From Streptomyces sp. NRRL WC-3742 (GTDB lineage Bacteria > Actinomycetota > Actinomycetes > Streptomycetales > Streptomycetaceae), in contig NZ_JOCF01000074.1 in assembly GCF_000720635.1 (NCBI RefSeq), positions 14,910-78,909 on the forward strand: 64,000 nucleotides of DNA, read 5' to 3'. Below are positions 34,968 to 45,244 of the stretch, one piece after another (positions within the stretch are counted from its first letter, which is position 1; each line of letters opens with the position of its first letter). The translations under genes and the position numbers were made by a program. The notes beneath the pieces are model-generated. The model did not search any database and was not told the DNA's origin. It saw only the letters and a program-made list of their open reading frames with translations.

Positions 34968-35900
34968 ATCCGCCGCAGCGACCCCGCCGACCTCGCCGCC
35001 GCCCTGCGCACCGGCCCCTTCCACCTCGCCCTGCGCACAGCCATCACCACCCGCGGCCTCGCCCTCCACCGCCTGCGCCGCCACCTCGCCCTGCGCGGCG
35101 TCAACGTCGGCCTCACCAGCCTCAGTTACTGGCAGCAGGGGCACCGCCGCCCCGAACGCCCCGAATCCCTGCGGGCCGTCGCCGCCCTCGAGGACGTCCT
35201 CGAACTGCCCCCGCACTCCCTCACCCGGCTCCTCGGCCCCCGCCGCACCGCCGACACCGCCCCCGCCGGCCCGCCCGTACGCCCCTACCGCGACCTCATC
35301 GCCCCCGCCACCGCCGTCGACGACCTGCTCGCCGCCCTCTCCGGCCCCCGCGACACGGGCCTGCACACCCTCACCCACATCGAACGCATCCGCATCGGCC
35401 CCGACCGCCGCCTCACCCGCCGCGACTCCCAACACGCCCTCCGCGCCCACCGCGACGGCATCGACCGCTACCTCGCCCTCTACCAGGGCGACCCGGGCAG
35501 CGACATCACCCGCGTCGGCGTCCGCGCCGAGGAGAACTGCCGCCCCGGCCGCATCCGCCGCGACCAGGCCAACCACCTCCTCGCCGCCGAACTCCTCCTC
35601 GACCGCCGCCTCCGCGCCGGCGACACCCACCTCCTCGGCTACGGCTTCGACGACTCCCCCGCCCCCGACCCCAGCTGCGAGTACGTCCGCGGCTTCAACT
35701 CCGGCGCCGCCCAGTACGTCCTCCAGGTCACCTTCCACCCCACCGCCCTGCCCGTCCGCTGCCACCGCTTCGCCCTCCGCTCCCCCGGCGAACCCCCCTA
35801 CGAAACTGAGGAGTTGACCCTCGACGGCCACCACTGCGTCCACCTCGTCGCCACCGCCCTGCGCCCCTGCCTCCTGGGCATCGGCTGGGACTGGGAGTAG
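34968..35900 (+). CDS. Helix-turn-helix (XRE-like) regulator with apparent ATC start
   Basis: A 310-aa protein. The N-terminal segment reads RRSDPADLAAALRTG, then LRTAITTRGLALHRLRRHL and LTSLSYWQQGHRRPERPESL, an XRE-type HTH with its usual pattern. The C-terminal two thirds are uncharacterised, with conserved-looking aspartate and cysteine residues. The frame has no ATG, GTG, TTG or CTG between the upstream TGA (34902) and residue 1. The only codon at proper distance from a perfect AGGAGG (34957-34962, five-base gap) is ATC at 34968. Translation therefore appears to begin at ATC. A sequencing error or a later start is possible. The longer overlapping frame is a shadow. Confidence 0.75.
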   Translation: MRRSDPADLAAALRTGPFHLALRTAITTRGLALHRLRRHLALRGVNVGLTSLSYWQQGHRRPERPESLRAVAALEDVLELPPHSLTRLLGPRRTADTAPAGPPVRPYRDLIAPATAVDDLLAALSGPRDTGLHTLTHIERIRIGPDRRLTRRDSQHALRAHRDGIDRYLALYQGDPGSDITRVGVRAEENCRPGRIRRDQANHLLAAELLLDRRLRAGDTHLLGYGFDDSPAPDPSCEYVRGFNSGAAQYVLQVTFHPTALPVRCHRFALRSPGEPPYETEELTLDGHHCVHLVATALRPCLLGIGWDWE

Positions 35901-35905
35901 CCGGC

Positions 35906-36535
35906 TCAGGCCGACCAGTACGGGTCGTCGACGGCGATCGTCACCGAGCGGTGGGTGTCGGCGTCGTAGGTCGTCGCGGGCAGGCCGAGCGGCGGCTCGG
36001 GCACGCCCGGCCGGTACCGCACGTCGCCCAGATCCGCGACGAACCAGACCAGGTACGTGCCCAGCCTCTCGTCCGCGTGGAGCGTCAGGAGCATCCCGTC
36101 GCCGTCCAGGCATCCGAAGCCCACCGGAAACCCGGTCCTGTCGCCCGGCTCGTGCCTGTCCGTCACGTGGCACCCCCGGCCGTTCCAGGTCAGGGCGACC
36201 TGGTCCATCAACTGCGGCAGCTTGGCGGGAGAGATCCTGGTCGCCGCGTACATCCCGCCCGATACGGAGGAGCGCACGCTGTGCTCGCCGTCGTAGAGGT
36301 CAGGGTCCCGAGCCACCTGGTAGTTACCGGACGCGTACGTCAGCAGAGGCGATATCCCGTCCACGGTCGCCCGAAGGGCGCCGTCGATCCGCTCCCGCGC
36401 CTGGCCGGCGCTGAACCGCACCTTCGCCCGGTCCCCCATCCCGGCGAAGAAGTAGCTGTTCTCGTACAGCACCACCACGGCGATCACGCACATCACGGCC
36501 ACCGCCGGCACGACCACCGGCAGACGCACCCTCAC
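35906..36535 (-). CDS. Hypothetical single-pass membrane protein, partner of the DUF1023 hydrolase
   Basis: A 209-aa protein with an N-terminal transmembrane helix (MRVRLPVVVPAVAVMCVIAV) and an extracytoplasmic domain containing GMGDRAKVRFSAGQARERI, HVTDRHEPGDRTGF and a pair of cysteines (GRGCHVT, GFGCLDG) that could form a disulfide. The GTG start overlaps the stop of the DUF1023 gene by four bases (GTGA), so they are coupled. Its place after a WXG100-like secreted hydrolase would suit an immunity protein, but no family was recognised. Confidence 0.7.
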   Translation of the reverse strand: MRVRLPVVVPAVAVMCVIAVVVLYENSYFFAGMGDRAKVRFSAGQARERIDGALRATVDGISPLLTYASGNYQVARDPDLYDGEHSVRSSVSGGMYAATRISPAKLPQLMDQVALTWNGRGCHVTDRHEPGDRTGFPVGFGCLDGDGMLLTLHADERLGTYLVWFVADLGDVRYRPGVPEPPLGLPATTYDADTHRSVTIAVDDPYWSA

Positions 36536-38256
36536 CTGCGGTCCACCCGCTGGACGTCGCCGCCGTGTCCGGTGACCACCGCGGCGATGTTGCCCAGCGA
36601 GGGGCCGCCGTTCTCCGGGGTGAGGTACTTGGTGTGCGCGCCGTACATGGGGCTGGCCGCCGCACTCCAGTCGTCGACGGAGAAGCGGGTGGCCCCGAAG
36701 GTCCTGCTGGCCGGGTCCGTCCCGTACCAGGTCCCGTCCGGGTCGAAGGCCAGGTGCTGGGCCACCGCGACGGCGGTCCCGAAGGTCGTGGCGTTCCTCA
36801 GGTCGTCGTACGAGGGCAGATGGGTCACCGGGTCGTCCGCCGCCGCGCCGACCCACACATGGCCTGGCATCTTCAGGTCGGACGCCTTGTGCGTGCCGAC
36901 GCCCGGGCTGCCGAGGAAGACCACGTCGTCCGGCGGCGCGTAGGACGGATCGTGGACCGTGAGCCTCGTGGCGAGGCCCGTCACGAGCGACCCGTAGCTG
37001 TGCCCGATGGAGGTGATGTGCGGCGGCGCGCCGCCTTCGTGGCTCGCCCGCAGCCCGGTGAGGAACCTCGCGTAGTCGGGGGCGCCCTTGGCCGCCGCTT
37101 CGCCGGAGGCCGCCGTCGGGTCGGCGTCGGGGGCGTCGTAGCCCAGCCAGACGACGGACGCGACCGAGCCGCCGGGCTTCTTCCTGCGGTCCGCCTCGCG
37201 CCACAGGTTCAGCGTGTTCTCCGACTCGTTGGTGCCGGGTTGGTACGGCTCCCCCTTCGGGCCCAGCGAATAGGGGGTGGAGGTGATCCCGGGGACGTAG
37301 GCGGAGACGTCCGTGGCGGTGTCGGGGTTGCCGAAGGAGATGACCGCCCGCCCGTTGCCCTCGGTGCTGACGCCGAGCAGGTACGCGAGCGGCTGAGTGG
37401 CCGGGTTCGCCCGGTTGTCCTCGAGCCGCAGTTGGATCGCCCGGAGCCTCTTGTACTCCTCCGATTCCTTCTTCCCCTCGTCCCAGAGCTGATTGAGACG
37501 GGAGTTCAGATACGTCCGGTTCAGCTGGTCCCGCTCCTGCGCCGGAATGCCGTCCAGATTCCGGATCGCGTCCGCGTGCTGCTTCCGGAACCACTCCTGC
37601 CCCTGCGGGTCCAGGCTCCTCCACCAGGCGTTGACCTCCGTCGGGGTCGCCTTCTCCTCCGGCATGTCCTTCTTCCAGGGCTCGTGGCCCGTGGCGTTCG
37701 CCGCCGCCAGGTCCATCTCGGCGGCGATGCCCAGGCCGTTCCCGGTGTCGGCGTGCTTGGTGTAGGTGGTGAGCAGCGCCGCCAGTTGCCGGTCTGCCTC
37801 CGTCGCCTCGGTGAGTGCGGCGACGATCCGCTTGTTGATCTCCTCGGCCGCCGCCCGCTGCTTGTCCTCCCAGCCCGGGGCCGTGTACGCGCTCGTCGAC
37901 GGCAGCCAGGACACCGCACCGGAGTCACCCACGGAGAAGCCCTTGGCCGCCGCGTCGTCGAGCGCCTTCCGGAGCTTCGACTGGGCCAGCGCGAAGAGGT
38001 CGGCGTAGTCGCGCAGGTTCTTGCCGATGGCCGTCATCTCCAGATCGGCCCCGTGCAGCTTCTTGCTGGTGGCGTAGATGATCGGAGCGGCGGCCCGGGC
38101 CGCCTCGCCCGTCCAGTAGAGGTCGCGCACCGGGAGGGCGGTGCCCTTCCTCCAGTCCTCGACGTGCTGGGTGAACGCCCTGTGCAGCGCGTCGTAGGCG
38201 TCCGCCGCAGTGATCAGATGCGCCAGGTCGGCGTTCTTCAGACTCGCCAGATCCAC
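36532..38256 (-). CDS. WXG100-like N-domain fused to DUF1023 alpha/beta hydrolase
   Basis: A 574-aa protein. The helical N-terminal region (about 1-110) carries a W-x-G turn (LYWTGEAA, W48-G50), as in type VII secretion substrates. The C-terminal half (about 310-520) is a DUF1023 alpha/beta hydrolase with nucleophile Ser420 in IGHSYGSLVTG and a conserved FLGSPGVG. A coiled-coil linker joins them. No signal peptide is present, consistent with ESX-type export. GTG 38256 has a GGGGG-type site. A WXG100-like gene starts 102 bp away, divergent, and a membrane protein gene overlaps downstream. An exported esterase or lipase, possibly a toxin, is a hypothesis; no substrate is known. Confidence 0.85.
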   Translation of the reverse strand: MDLASLKNADLAHLITAADAYDALHRAFTQHVEDWRKGTALPVRDLYWTGEAARAAAPIIYATSKKLHGADLEMTAIGKNLRDYADLFALAQSKLRKALDDAAAKGFSVGDSGAVSWLPSTSAYTAPGWEDKQRAAAEEINKRIVAALTEATEADRQLAALLTTYTKHADTGNGLGIAAEMDLAAANATGHEPWKKDMPEEKATPTEVNAWWRSLDPQGQEWFRKQHADAIRNLDGIPAQERDQLNRTYLNSRLNQLWDEGKKESEEYKRLRAIQLRLEDNRANPATQPLAYLLGVSTEGNGRAVISFGNPDTATDVSAYVPGITSTPYSLGPKGEPYQPGTNESENTLNLWREADRRKKPGGSVASVVWLGYDAPDADPTAASGEAAAKGAPDYARFLTGLRASHEGGAPPHITSIGHSYGSLVTGLATRLTVHDPSYAPPDDVVFLGSPGVGTHKASDLKMPGHVWVGAAADDPVTHLPSYDDLRNATTFGTAVAVAQHLAFDPDGTWYGTDPASRTFGATRFSVDDWSAAASPMYGAHTKYLTPENGGPSLGNIAAVVTGHGGDVQRVDRR

Positions 38257-38358
38257 CTGCCCCCACCCCCCATAGATCCTGACTGTCCGTCAATCTCCTT
38301 GCTGCCTGCCGCTACCGTAGCGTCCACATCCGACGCGAACAGGCCAAGGAGGAGATCG

Positions 38359-38724
38359 ATGGCGGGCGAGACCGGGTTCATGGCCAAGCCGGACGACTTG
38401 AAGGCGGCCGGGAACAACGCGGTGACGGTCGGCGGGAGGATCCCGGACGAGACGGCGAAGCTGGCCGAGCCGACCACGGGGGCGGTCGCGAGCCTGGCCG
38501 GCTGGCAGAGTGCGGCTCCTCTGCAGAACTGCGGTGCCGCGTGGAAGAAGTTGCTCGACCGGCTCGCGAACGACATGAAGGGCGTGGGCGGCAACCTGAT
38601 CAACTGCGCCGACAACTACCAGCGCGGCGACACGCTTCCGATGCCGCCCACGCCCACCGTCACCGTCCCCGACCCTTTCAAGACGAAGCTCATCGGCGGC
38701 AAGCCGCTCGAGAGCGACGCGTAA
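38359..38724 (+). CDS. WXG100-like / ESX-secretion-target small protein
   Basis: A 121-aa protein with a helix-turn-helix hairpin: DDLKAAGNNAVTVGG..., central LAGWQSAAP turn, then GAAWKKLLDRLANDMKG. This is the size and shape of type VII secretion-associated proteins. The C-terminal tail is proline-rich (MPPTPTVTVPDP). ATG 38359 follows AAGGAGGAG. It is divergent from the DUF1023 hydrolase, and the pair may form a heterodimer for export, as EsxA/EsxB do. The ESX machinery itself (EccC, EccB) is not in the window. Confidence 0.72.
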   Translation: MAGETGFMAKPDDLKAAGNNAVTVGGRIPDETAKLAEPTTGAVASLAGWQSAAPLQNCGAAWKKLLDRLANDMKGVGGNLINCADNYQRGDTLPMPPTPTVTVPDPFKTKLIGGKPLESDA

Positions 38725-38729
38725 CTCCC

Positions 38730-39590
38730 TTACGGCGCCGTGAAGTCGACGACCAGGCAGTCCTCCACCGGCAGGTAGCCGATCTGCTGGTAGATGGAGT
38801 TGCTGGTCGGGTTGGCCAGGTCGGTGTAGAGGAGCACCTCCTGGGCGCCCTGGGTGAGGACGTGGGCGGAGGCTGCGGCGGTGGCGGCGGTGGCGTAGCC
38901 GCGGCCGCGGAGGGGGGCGGGGGTGTAGACGGGGCCGATGCGGGACATGCCGGCGAGGATCGGGCTGGCGCCGGCGAGGGCGACGGGCGTGCCGTCGTCC
39001 TCCCAGAGGTGGAGGCCGCCGCCGGCGATGCGGTCGTCGACGGCCTTGGGGATGTCCATCGGCGGGACGTCGACCTCGGCCAGGAACTCCGCGTACCAGC
39101 GGATGGCGAGGTCGCGGTCGGCCGGGGCGGCGAGGCGGTGGCGGCCGGTGGGCGGGTGCGTGGGGTCGGTCAGGCGGCCGAGCCGGTAGAGCCGTTCCTC
39201 GACGCGGACGGTCCGGGTGGTGCCGGTGGCGGCGGTCCAGGCGTCGGCGAAGGCGCGGACGGCCGCGGCGCCGCCGCCGACTCCGGTCAGTTCGGTGAAC
39301 CCGGGCCCGGCGGCGGCCAGTCGGGTGGCGAGGTCGGCGGCGGCCGCCTCCGTCATGGACGAGAGCCGTGGGGCGAAGGGCGGTGTCTGGAGGAAGGCGG
39401 CCTCGACCGGTCCGTCCACCTCGGGGCGCCACCAGCCGAACACGGGCGGCTCGCCGAAGATTTCGAGGCCGGCCACGGCGAGCCGGTGGCTGATGGTGAG
39501 CAGCACGGTGTTCTCGGCGGGCCGGGCGGCGAGGAAGGCTCCGGCTTCGGCGCGGAAGTCGTCGAGGGAGGTGGAGAGTGTCCAAGTCAT
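38730..39590 (-). CDS. GNAT-family N-acetyltransferase
   Basis: A 286-aa protein with a divergent N-terminal half and a C-terminal GNAT fold. The acetyl-CoA pyrophosphate loop is PAPLRGRGYATAATAA, followed by LLYTDLANPTSNSIYQQIGY, the usual final strand/helix. The substrate cannot be told from sequence; related actinobacterial proteins act on amines or protein N-termini. ATG 39590. It is a single gene, with only five bases to the convergent WXG100-like gene. Confidence 0.88.
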   Translation of the reverse strand: MTWTLSTSLDDFRAEAGAFLAARPAENTVLLTISHRLAVAGLEIFGEPPVFGWWRPEVDGPVEAAFLQTPPFAPRLSSMTEAAAADLATRLAAAGPGFTELTGVGGGAAAVRAFADAWTAATGTTRTVRVEERLYRLGRLTDPTHPPTGRHRLAAPADRDLAIRWYAEFLAEVDVPPMDIPKAVDDRIAGGGLHLWEDDGTPVALAGASPILAGMSRIGPVYTPAPLRGRGYATAATAAASAHVLTQGAQEVLLYTDLANPTSNSIYQQIGYLPVEDCLVVDFTAP

Positions 39591-39632
39591 GGCCCATCCT
39601 CACCGCCTCGGACGACCTCCGCCAACACATAT

Positions 39633-41675
<2,043 letters not shown>

Positions 41676-41717
41676 GCCCCCATCCTGGCCCATCGGGGCC
41701 GGGGCGGGGGCGGTGAC

Positions 41718-41909
41718 TCACTCCTTGGGAGCTTCGGGCTCCTCCGTGAAGTCGACCTTCTTGAACTGGCGGTTCATCGACTTGGCCAGGAACCAGGTGG
41801 CCACGCCGAGGGCGGCGAAGACGACGAAGCCGAGGAGACCGGGGGTGACCTTGGCGTCGTCGACGGCGAGGTCGGCGGCGAGGTGGACGAGGTTCACGGG
41901 GGCGCTCAT
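41718..41909 (-). CDS. Conserved small membrane protein
   Basis: A 63-aa protein with one transmembrane helix (LLGFVVFAALGVATWFLA) and a basic-then-acidic cytosolic tail (KSMNRQFKKVDFTEEPEAPKE). It is a single-pass protein, and I recall such genes next to mca in streptomycetes. ATG 41909. The function is unknown. Confidence 0.75.
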   Translation of the reverse strand: MSAPVNLVHLAADLAVDDAKVTPGLLGFVVFAALGVATWFLAKSMNRQFKKVDFTEEPEAPKE

Positions 41910-41958
41910 ATCTCTATGGTGGCCCGGCTCACGGGGAGCCGGGCCGTCGGGGGGTGGT

Positions 41959-42867
41959 TCAGTCGCGCGTGTCGCCCGCGGCCGAGGCCGCCTGGGCGGG
42001 GGTGCGCAGTCCGGCGAACAGGTCGTCCTCCGGGAGGTCCACATCGATCAGGGTACGGGCGAGCTCGTAGTCCTCGGTGGGCCAGACCTCGCGCTGGACG
42101 TCCAGCGGCACGCGGAACCACGGGCCGTCGGGGTCGATCTGGGTGGCGTGGGCGATGAGCGCGCGGTCGCGGGTCTCGAACCAGTCGTCGCAGCGCACCT
42201 GGGTGGTGATCTCGCGCTCCTTGCGGCCGCTCTTCTCCCACCCGGCGATCCACTCGCCGTACGGGGAGTCGTGGCCGTTGTCGGTGAGGTACTGGTGCAG
42301 GGCGCGGATGCGGCCCATCGGGAAGCCGTGGTTGTAGTAGAGCTTCAGCGGCTGCCAGGGTTCGCCGGCCTCCGGGTAGGCGTCCGGGTCACCGGCGGCG
42401 TCGAAGGCCAGCATGGTGATCTTGTGGGTCATGATGTGGTCCGGGTGCGGGTAGCCGCCGTTCTCGTCGTAGGTCGTGATGACCTGCGGCTTGAACTCGC
42501 GGATCAGCCGGACCAGGGGCTCGGCGGCCTCCTTGACGTCCTGGAGGGCGAAGCAGCCCTCGGGAAGCGGGGGGAGCGGGTCCCCCTCGGGCAGGCCGGA
42601 GTCCACGAATCCGAGCCATGCCTGGCCGACGCCGAGGATGGCACGCGCCTCGTCCATCTCCTTGCGCCGGACCTCGTGGATGTTCTCCTCGACGTACGGG
42701 TCCCCCTGGAGCTTGGGGTTGAGAACCGACCCGCGCTCACCCCCCGTGCAGGTGGCCACGAGTACGTCCACACCCTGGTCGACGTACATGGCCATGGTGG
42801 CCGCGCCCTTGCTGGACTCGTCGTCCGGGTGGGCGTGCACCGCCATCAGTCGCAACTGCTCAGTCAA
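41959..42867 (-). CDS. mca: Mycothiol S-conjugate amidase
   Basis: A 302-aa zinc amidase that cleaves mycothiol-toxin adducts, releasing a mercapturic acid for export and glucosaminyl-inositol for recycling. Metal-binding motifs are AHPDDE (His13, Asp16) and GGYPHPDHIMTH. The start is taken as TTG 42867 (MTEQLRLMAVHAHPDDE), the family's conserved N-terminus; an ATG 18 codons upstream gives a non-conserved extension. Mycothiol is the actinobacterial thiol, which supports the taxonomic call. It is divergent from a DUF4307 gene. Confidence 0.93.
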   Translation of the reverse strand: MTEQLRLMAVHAHPDDESSKGAATMAMYVDQGVDVLVATCTGGERGSVLNPKLQGDPYVEENIHEVRRKEMDEARAILGVGQAWLGFVDSGLPEGDPLPPLPEGCFALQDVKEAAEPLVRLIREFKPQVITTYDENGGYPHPDHIMTHKITMLAFDAAGDPDAYPEAGEPWQPLKLYYNHGFPMGRIRALHQYLTDNGHDSPYGEWIAGWEKSGRKEREITTQVRCDDWFETRDRALIAHATQIDPDGPWFRVPLDVQREVWPTEDYELARTLIDVDLPEDDLFAGLRTPAQAASAAGDTRD

Positions 42868-43110
42868 CGCCTTGCGTTCCTTCCACATCGTCGGGCGTTC
42901 CGCGAAGACCGGACTGCCCACCGTACGAACCGCTCGGTTCGGGGCTCCGCCACCGCGGGACCGGGCGCGTTCGGACCTCGCCGACGCGGCCGGACCCCGC
43001 CCCCGCCGGACCGGCTACGGGCGTGCCCCTCCTATAGTGACGGACTGGAGGACCGTCGCATTCCCCCGCACCACCCGCGCGGCCCCTCATCCAGGAGAGG
43101 ACGGCGTCCG

Positions 43111-43524
43111 ATGACCGCAGACACCACCACCGCGCGGCTGCCCGAGGGCCGCTACGGCAGGCGCGGCGACGGCGACTCCGACCGTCGGCTCAAGGTGGTC
43201 GGCGCGGTGTGCGGCGTGCTGGGCCTGGGCCTGATCGCGTGGATGGGCGGCTCCTACCTGCTGCGGGAGTCGAAGATCAACGGCTCGGTGCCGACGTTCC
43301 AGGTGCTCTCCGACTCCGAGGTCCAGCTGCACCTGACCGTGCGCAAGGGCGAGGGCCAGGCCGGCAGCTGCACGGTGCGCTCGCAGGGCGACGACCACGC
43401 GGTGGTCGGGGTGGCCGACTTCCCCGTCCCGGCGGCCGGGAAGACGTACGAGGCGACGGTGACCCTGCGCACCACCGCCCGGGGCACCACCGCCGAGCTG
43501 CTGGGCTGCACACCCGCCAAGTAG
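43111..43524 (+). CDS. DUF4307 membrane protein
   Basis: A 137-aa protein with a charged N-terminus, one helix (VVGAVCGVLGLGLIAWMG) and an external beta domain with two cysteines (GSCTVRSQGD, LLGCTPAK) that could form a disulfide. This matches the DUF4307 family of actinobacteria, usually next to mca. Function unknown. ATG 43111 follows GAGAGG. It is divergent from mca and upstream of greA. Confidence 0.85.
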   Translation: MTADTTTARLPEGRYGRRGDGDSDRRLKVVGAVCGVLGLGLIAWMGGSYLLRESKINGSVPTFQVLSDSEVQLHLTVRKGEGQAGSCTVRSQGDDHAVVGVADFPVPAAGKTYEATVTLRTTARGTTAELLGCTPAK

Positions 43525-43587
43525 GGCGCATATTCGATCCGGGGAGCGGGCATCCGTACTTCGTCCCGTACCCGGTTCCCGTACACC

Positions 43588-43602
43588 GTGGCGTAACGCC
43601 AC
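43588..43602. promoter_or_regulatory. Palindrome GTGGCGTAACGCCAC
   Basis: A perfect seven-base inverted repeat around a central A, 64 bp after the DUF4307 stop and 185 bp before greA. It may be a weak terminator or a regulator site. Confidence 0.4.
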
Positions 43603-43786
43603 CGTCAACGCCGCGCCAACGACTCTCCCGCTTGTCGGCAGGACTTGTTAGGCTCGTGGTTTCGCCCCTTCCGCACCGGATGGTACGGGAGCGGGCGTTG
43701 CTTTGTAGTTGAGACCGAAATCATCGTCGACCCTTGCTGACGACTCACACCCTCAGCACAGCCCCCAGCACCTACGAGGAGCACCT

Positions 43787-44287
43787 GTGACCCAGACCAG
43801 TGAGAACGTGACCTGGCTCACTCAGGCCGGCTACGACCAGCTCAAGGCCGAGCTGGACCATCTGACCGGACCCTGGCGCATCGAGATCGCCGAGAAGATC
43901 GAGGCGGCTCGTGAGGAGGGCGACCTCAAGGAGAACGCCGGCTACCACGCCGCGAAGGAGGAGCAGGGCAAGACCGAGCTGCGCATCCGCCAGCTGACCC
44001 AGCTCCTGGAGCGCGCCAAGGTCGGCGAGGCCCCGGCCGACTCGGGCGTCGTCGCGCCGGGCATGGTCGTCACGGTCGCCTTCGACGGCGACGAGGACGA
44101 CCTGATGGAGTTCCTGCTCGCCTCCCGCGAGGTCGCCGGCTCCGACACGCTGGACGTCTACTCGCCGCAGTCCCCGCTGGGCCGCGCGATCGACGGCAAG
44201 AAGATCGGCGACGAGGCCACCTACGACCTGCCCAACGGCAAGCCGGCCATGGTGAAGATCGTCAAGGTCGTGCCGCACGCCGGCTGA
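43787..44287 (+). CDS. greA: Transcript cleavage factor GreA
   Basis: A 166-aa elongation factor that rescues backtracked RNA polymerase by stimulating transcript cleavage. The N-terminal coiled coil (about 1-80) carries the acidic tip REEGDLKENAGYHAAKEEQ; the C-terminal FKBP-like domain includes SPLGRAIDGKKIGDEATYDL. GTG 43787 follows a GAGGA about eight bases upstream. It ends just before a 66-bp perfect palindrome. Confidence 0.96.
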   Translation: MTQTSENVTWLTQAGYDQLKAELDHLTGPWRIEIAEKIEAAREEGDLKENAGYHAAKEEQGKTELRIRQLTQLLERAKVGEAPADSGVVAPGMVVTVAFDGDEDDLMEFLLASREVAGSDTLDVYSPQSPLGRAIDGKKIGDEATYDLPNGKPAMVKIVKVVPHAG

Positions 44288-44297
44288 TCGACCCCCG

Positions 44298-44363
44298 AGG
44301 ACGTACGTATGAGGGCGGCCGCCGAGTCACGTGACTCGGCGGCCGCCCTCATACGTACGTCCT
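44298..44363. terminator. 66-bp perfect palindrome, bidirectional terminator
   Basis: The 33 bases 44298-44330 are exactly the reverse complement of 44331-44363, with no spacer (centre CAC|GTG). It starts ten bases after the greA stop and ends ten bases before the convergent ABC permease stop, so it should stop transcription from both sides. Confidence 0.9.
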
Positions 44364-44373
44364 GCGGGCCGGT

Positions 44374-45243
44374 TCAGCCCGCAGCCGAGCGGTACTTGCG
44401 CACCGACAGCCAGGAGAACACCGCCGTGATCACCACCGACCACAGCACCGACACCAGCACCGCGTGCTGCATCGGCCAGGCGCTGTCCGCCGGACCGACC
44501 TGGTTGCCGAACAGCTCCCGGCACGCCTGGACGGTGGCGCTGAACGGGTTCCAGTAGGCCACGGCCTGCAGCCAGCCCGGCATCGAGCTGACCGGCACGA
44601 ACGCGTTGGACACGAAGGTCAGCGGGAACAGCCAGATCAGCCCCGCCGAGGTGGCCGCCTCGGGGCTGCGCACCGACAGCCCGATCAGCGCGCCGATCCA
44701 GGAGAAGGCGTAGCCGAGCAGGAGCAGCAGCCCGAAGGCGCCGAGCGCCTTGGGTACCCCGTCGTGGATGCGCCAGCCGACCAGCAGGGCCACCAGCGCC
44801 AGCACGACGAGGGTGAACGCCGTCTGGCACAGGTCGGCCAGGGTGCGCCCGGCCAGCACCGCCGAGCGCGCCATCGGCAGCGAGCGGAACCGGTCGACCA
44901 GGCCCTTGGTCATGTCCTCGGCGATGCCGGCCGAGGCGCCCGCGACGGCGAAGGTGACGGTCTGGGCGAAGATGCCGGCCATCAGGAACTGGATGTAGGT
45001 GTGGGAGCTGGAGCTCGCCCCGGGAATCCGGATCGCCCCGCCCATCACGTAGGAGAACAGCAGCACGAACATGACCGGCTGCATCAGCCCGAAGATCACG
45101 ATCTCGGGGATGCGGGTCATCCGGCGCAGGTTGCGCTTCGCCACGACCCAGGAGTCGTGCGCCATGGCGGCCGCGCCCTGACGCGGGGCGGGCATGGCCC
45201 CGCCGATGGCGTGCGCGGTGGAGGTGCCGGTCCCGACGCTCAT
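44374..45243 (-). CDS. ABC-2 type permease, DrrB-like
   Basis: A 289-aa protein with about six transmembrane helices of the ABC-2 family. SWVVAKRNLRRMTRIPEIV is the amphipathic entry helix, and LTFVSNAFVPVSSMPGW is the conserved reentrant segment. ATG 45243 follows AAGGAG. It is one base after the ATPase stop, so the two form one operon and an export pump like daunorubicin DrrAB. The likely substrate is a drug or self-made metabolite; no biosynthetic genes are nearby. Confidence 0.9.
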   Translation of the reverse strand: MSVGTGTSTAHAIGGAMPAPRQGAAAMAHDSWVVAKRNLRRMTRIPEIVIFGLMQPVMFVLLFSYVMGGAIRIPGASSSSHTYIQFLMAGIFAQTVTFAVAGASAGIAEDMTKGLVDRFRSLPMARSAVLAGRTLADLCQTAFTLVVLALVALLVGWRIHDGVPKALGAFGLLLLLGYAFSWIGALIGLSVRSPEAATSAGLIWLFPLTFVSNAFVPVSSMPGWLQAVAYWNPFSATVQACRELFGNQVGPADSAWPMQHAVLVSVLWSVVITAVFSWLSVRKYRSAAG

Positions 45244-45244
45244 C

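Noticed and set aside
34885..35817. Frame with ATG start over the helix-turn-helix gene
   Set aside because: It does have an ATG but encodes Ala/Pro/Ser/Thr low-complexity sequence, while the overlapping frame from 34968 has an HTH and proper codon bias.
43588..43654. Promoter-like TTGTCG and TAGGCT before greA
   Set aside because: The hexamers are only 11 bp apart, too close for a normal -35/-10 pair; not called as a promoter.
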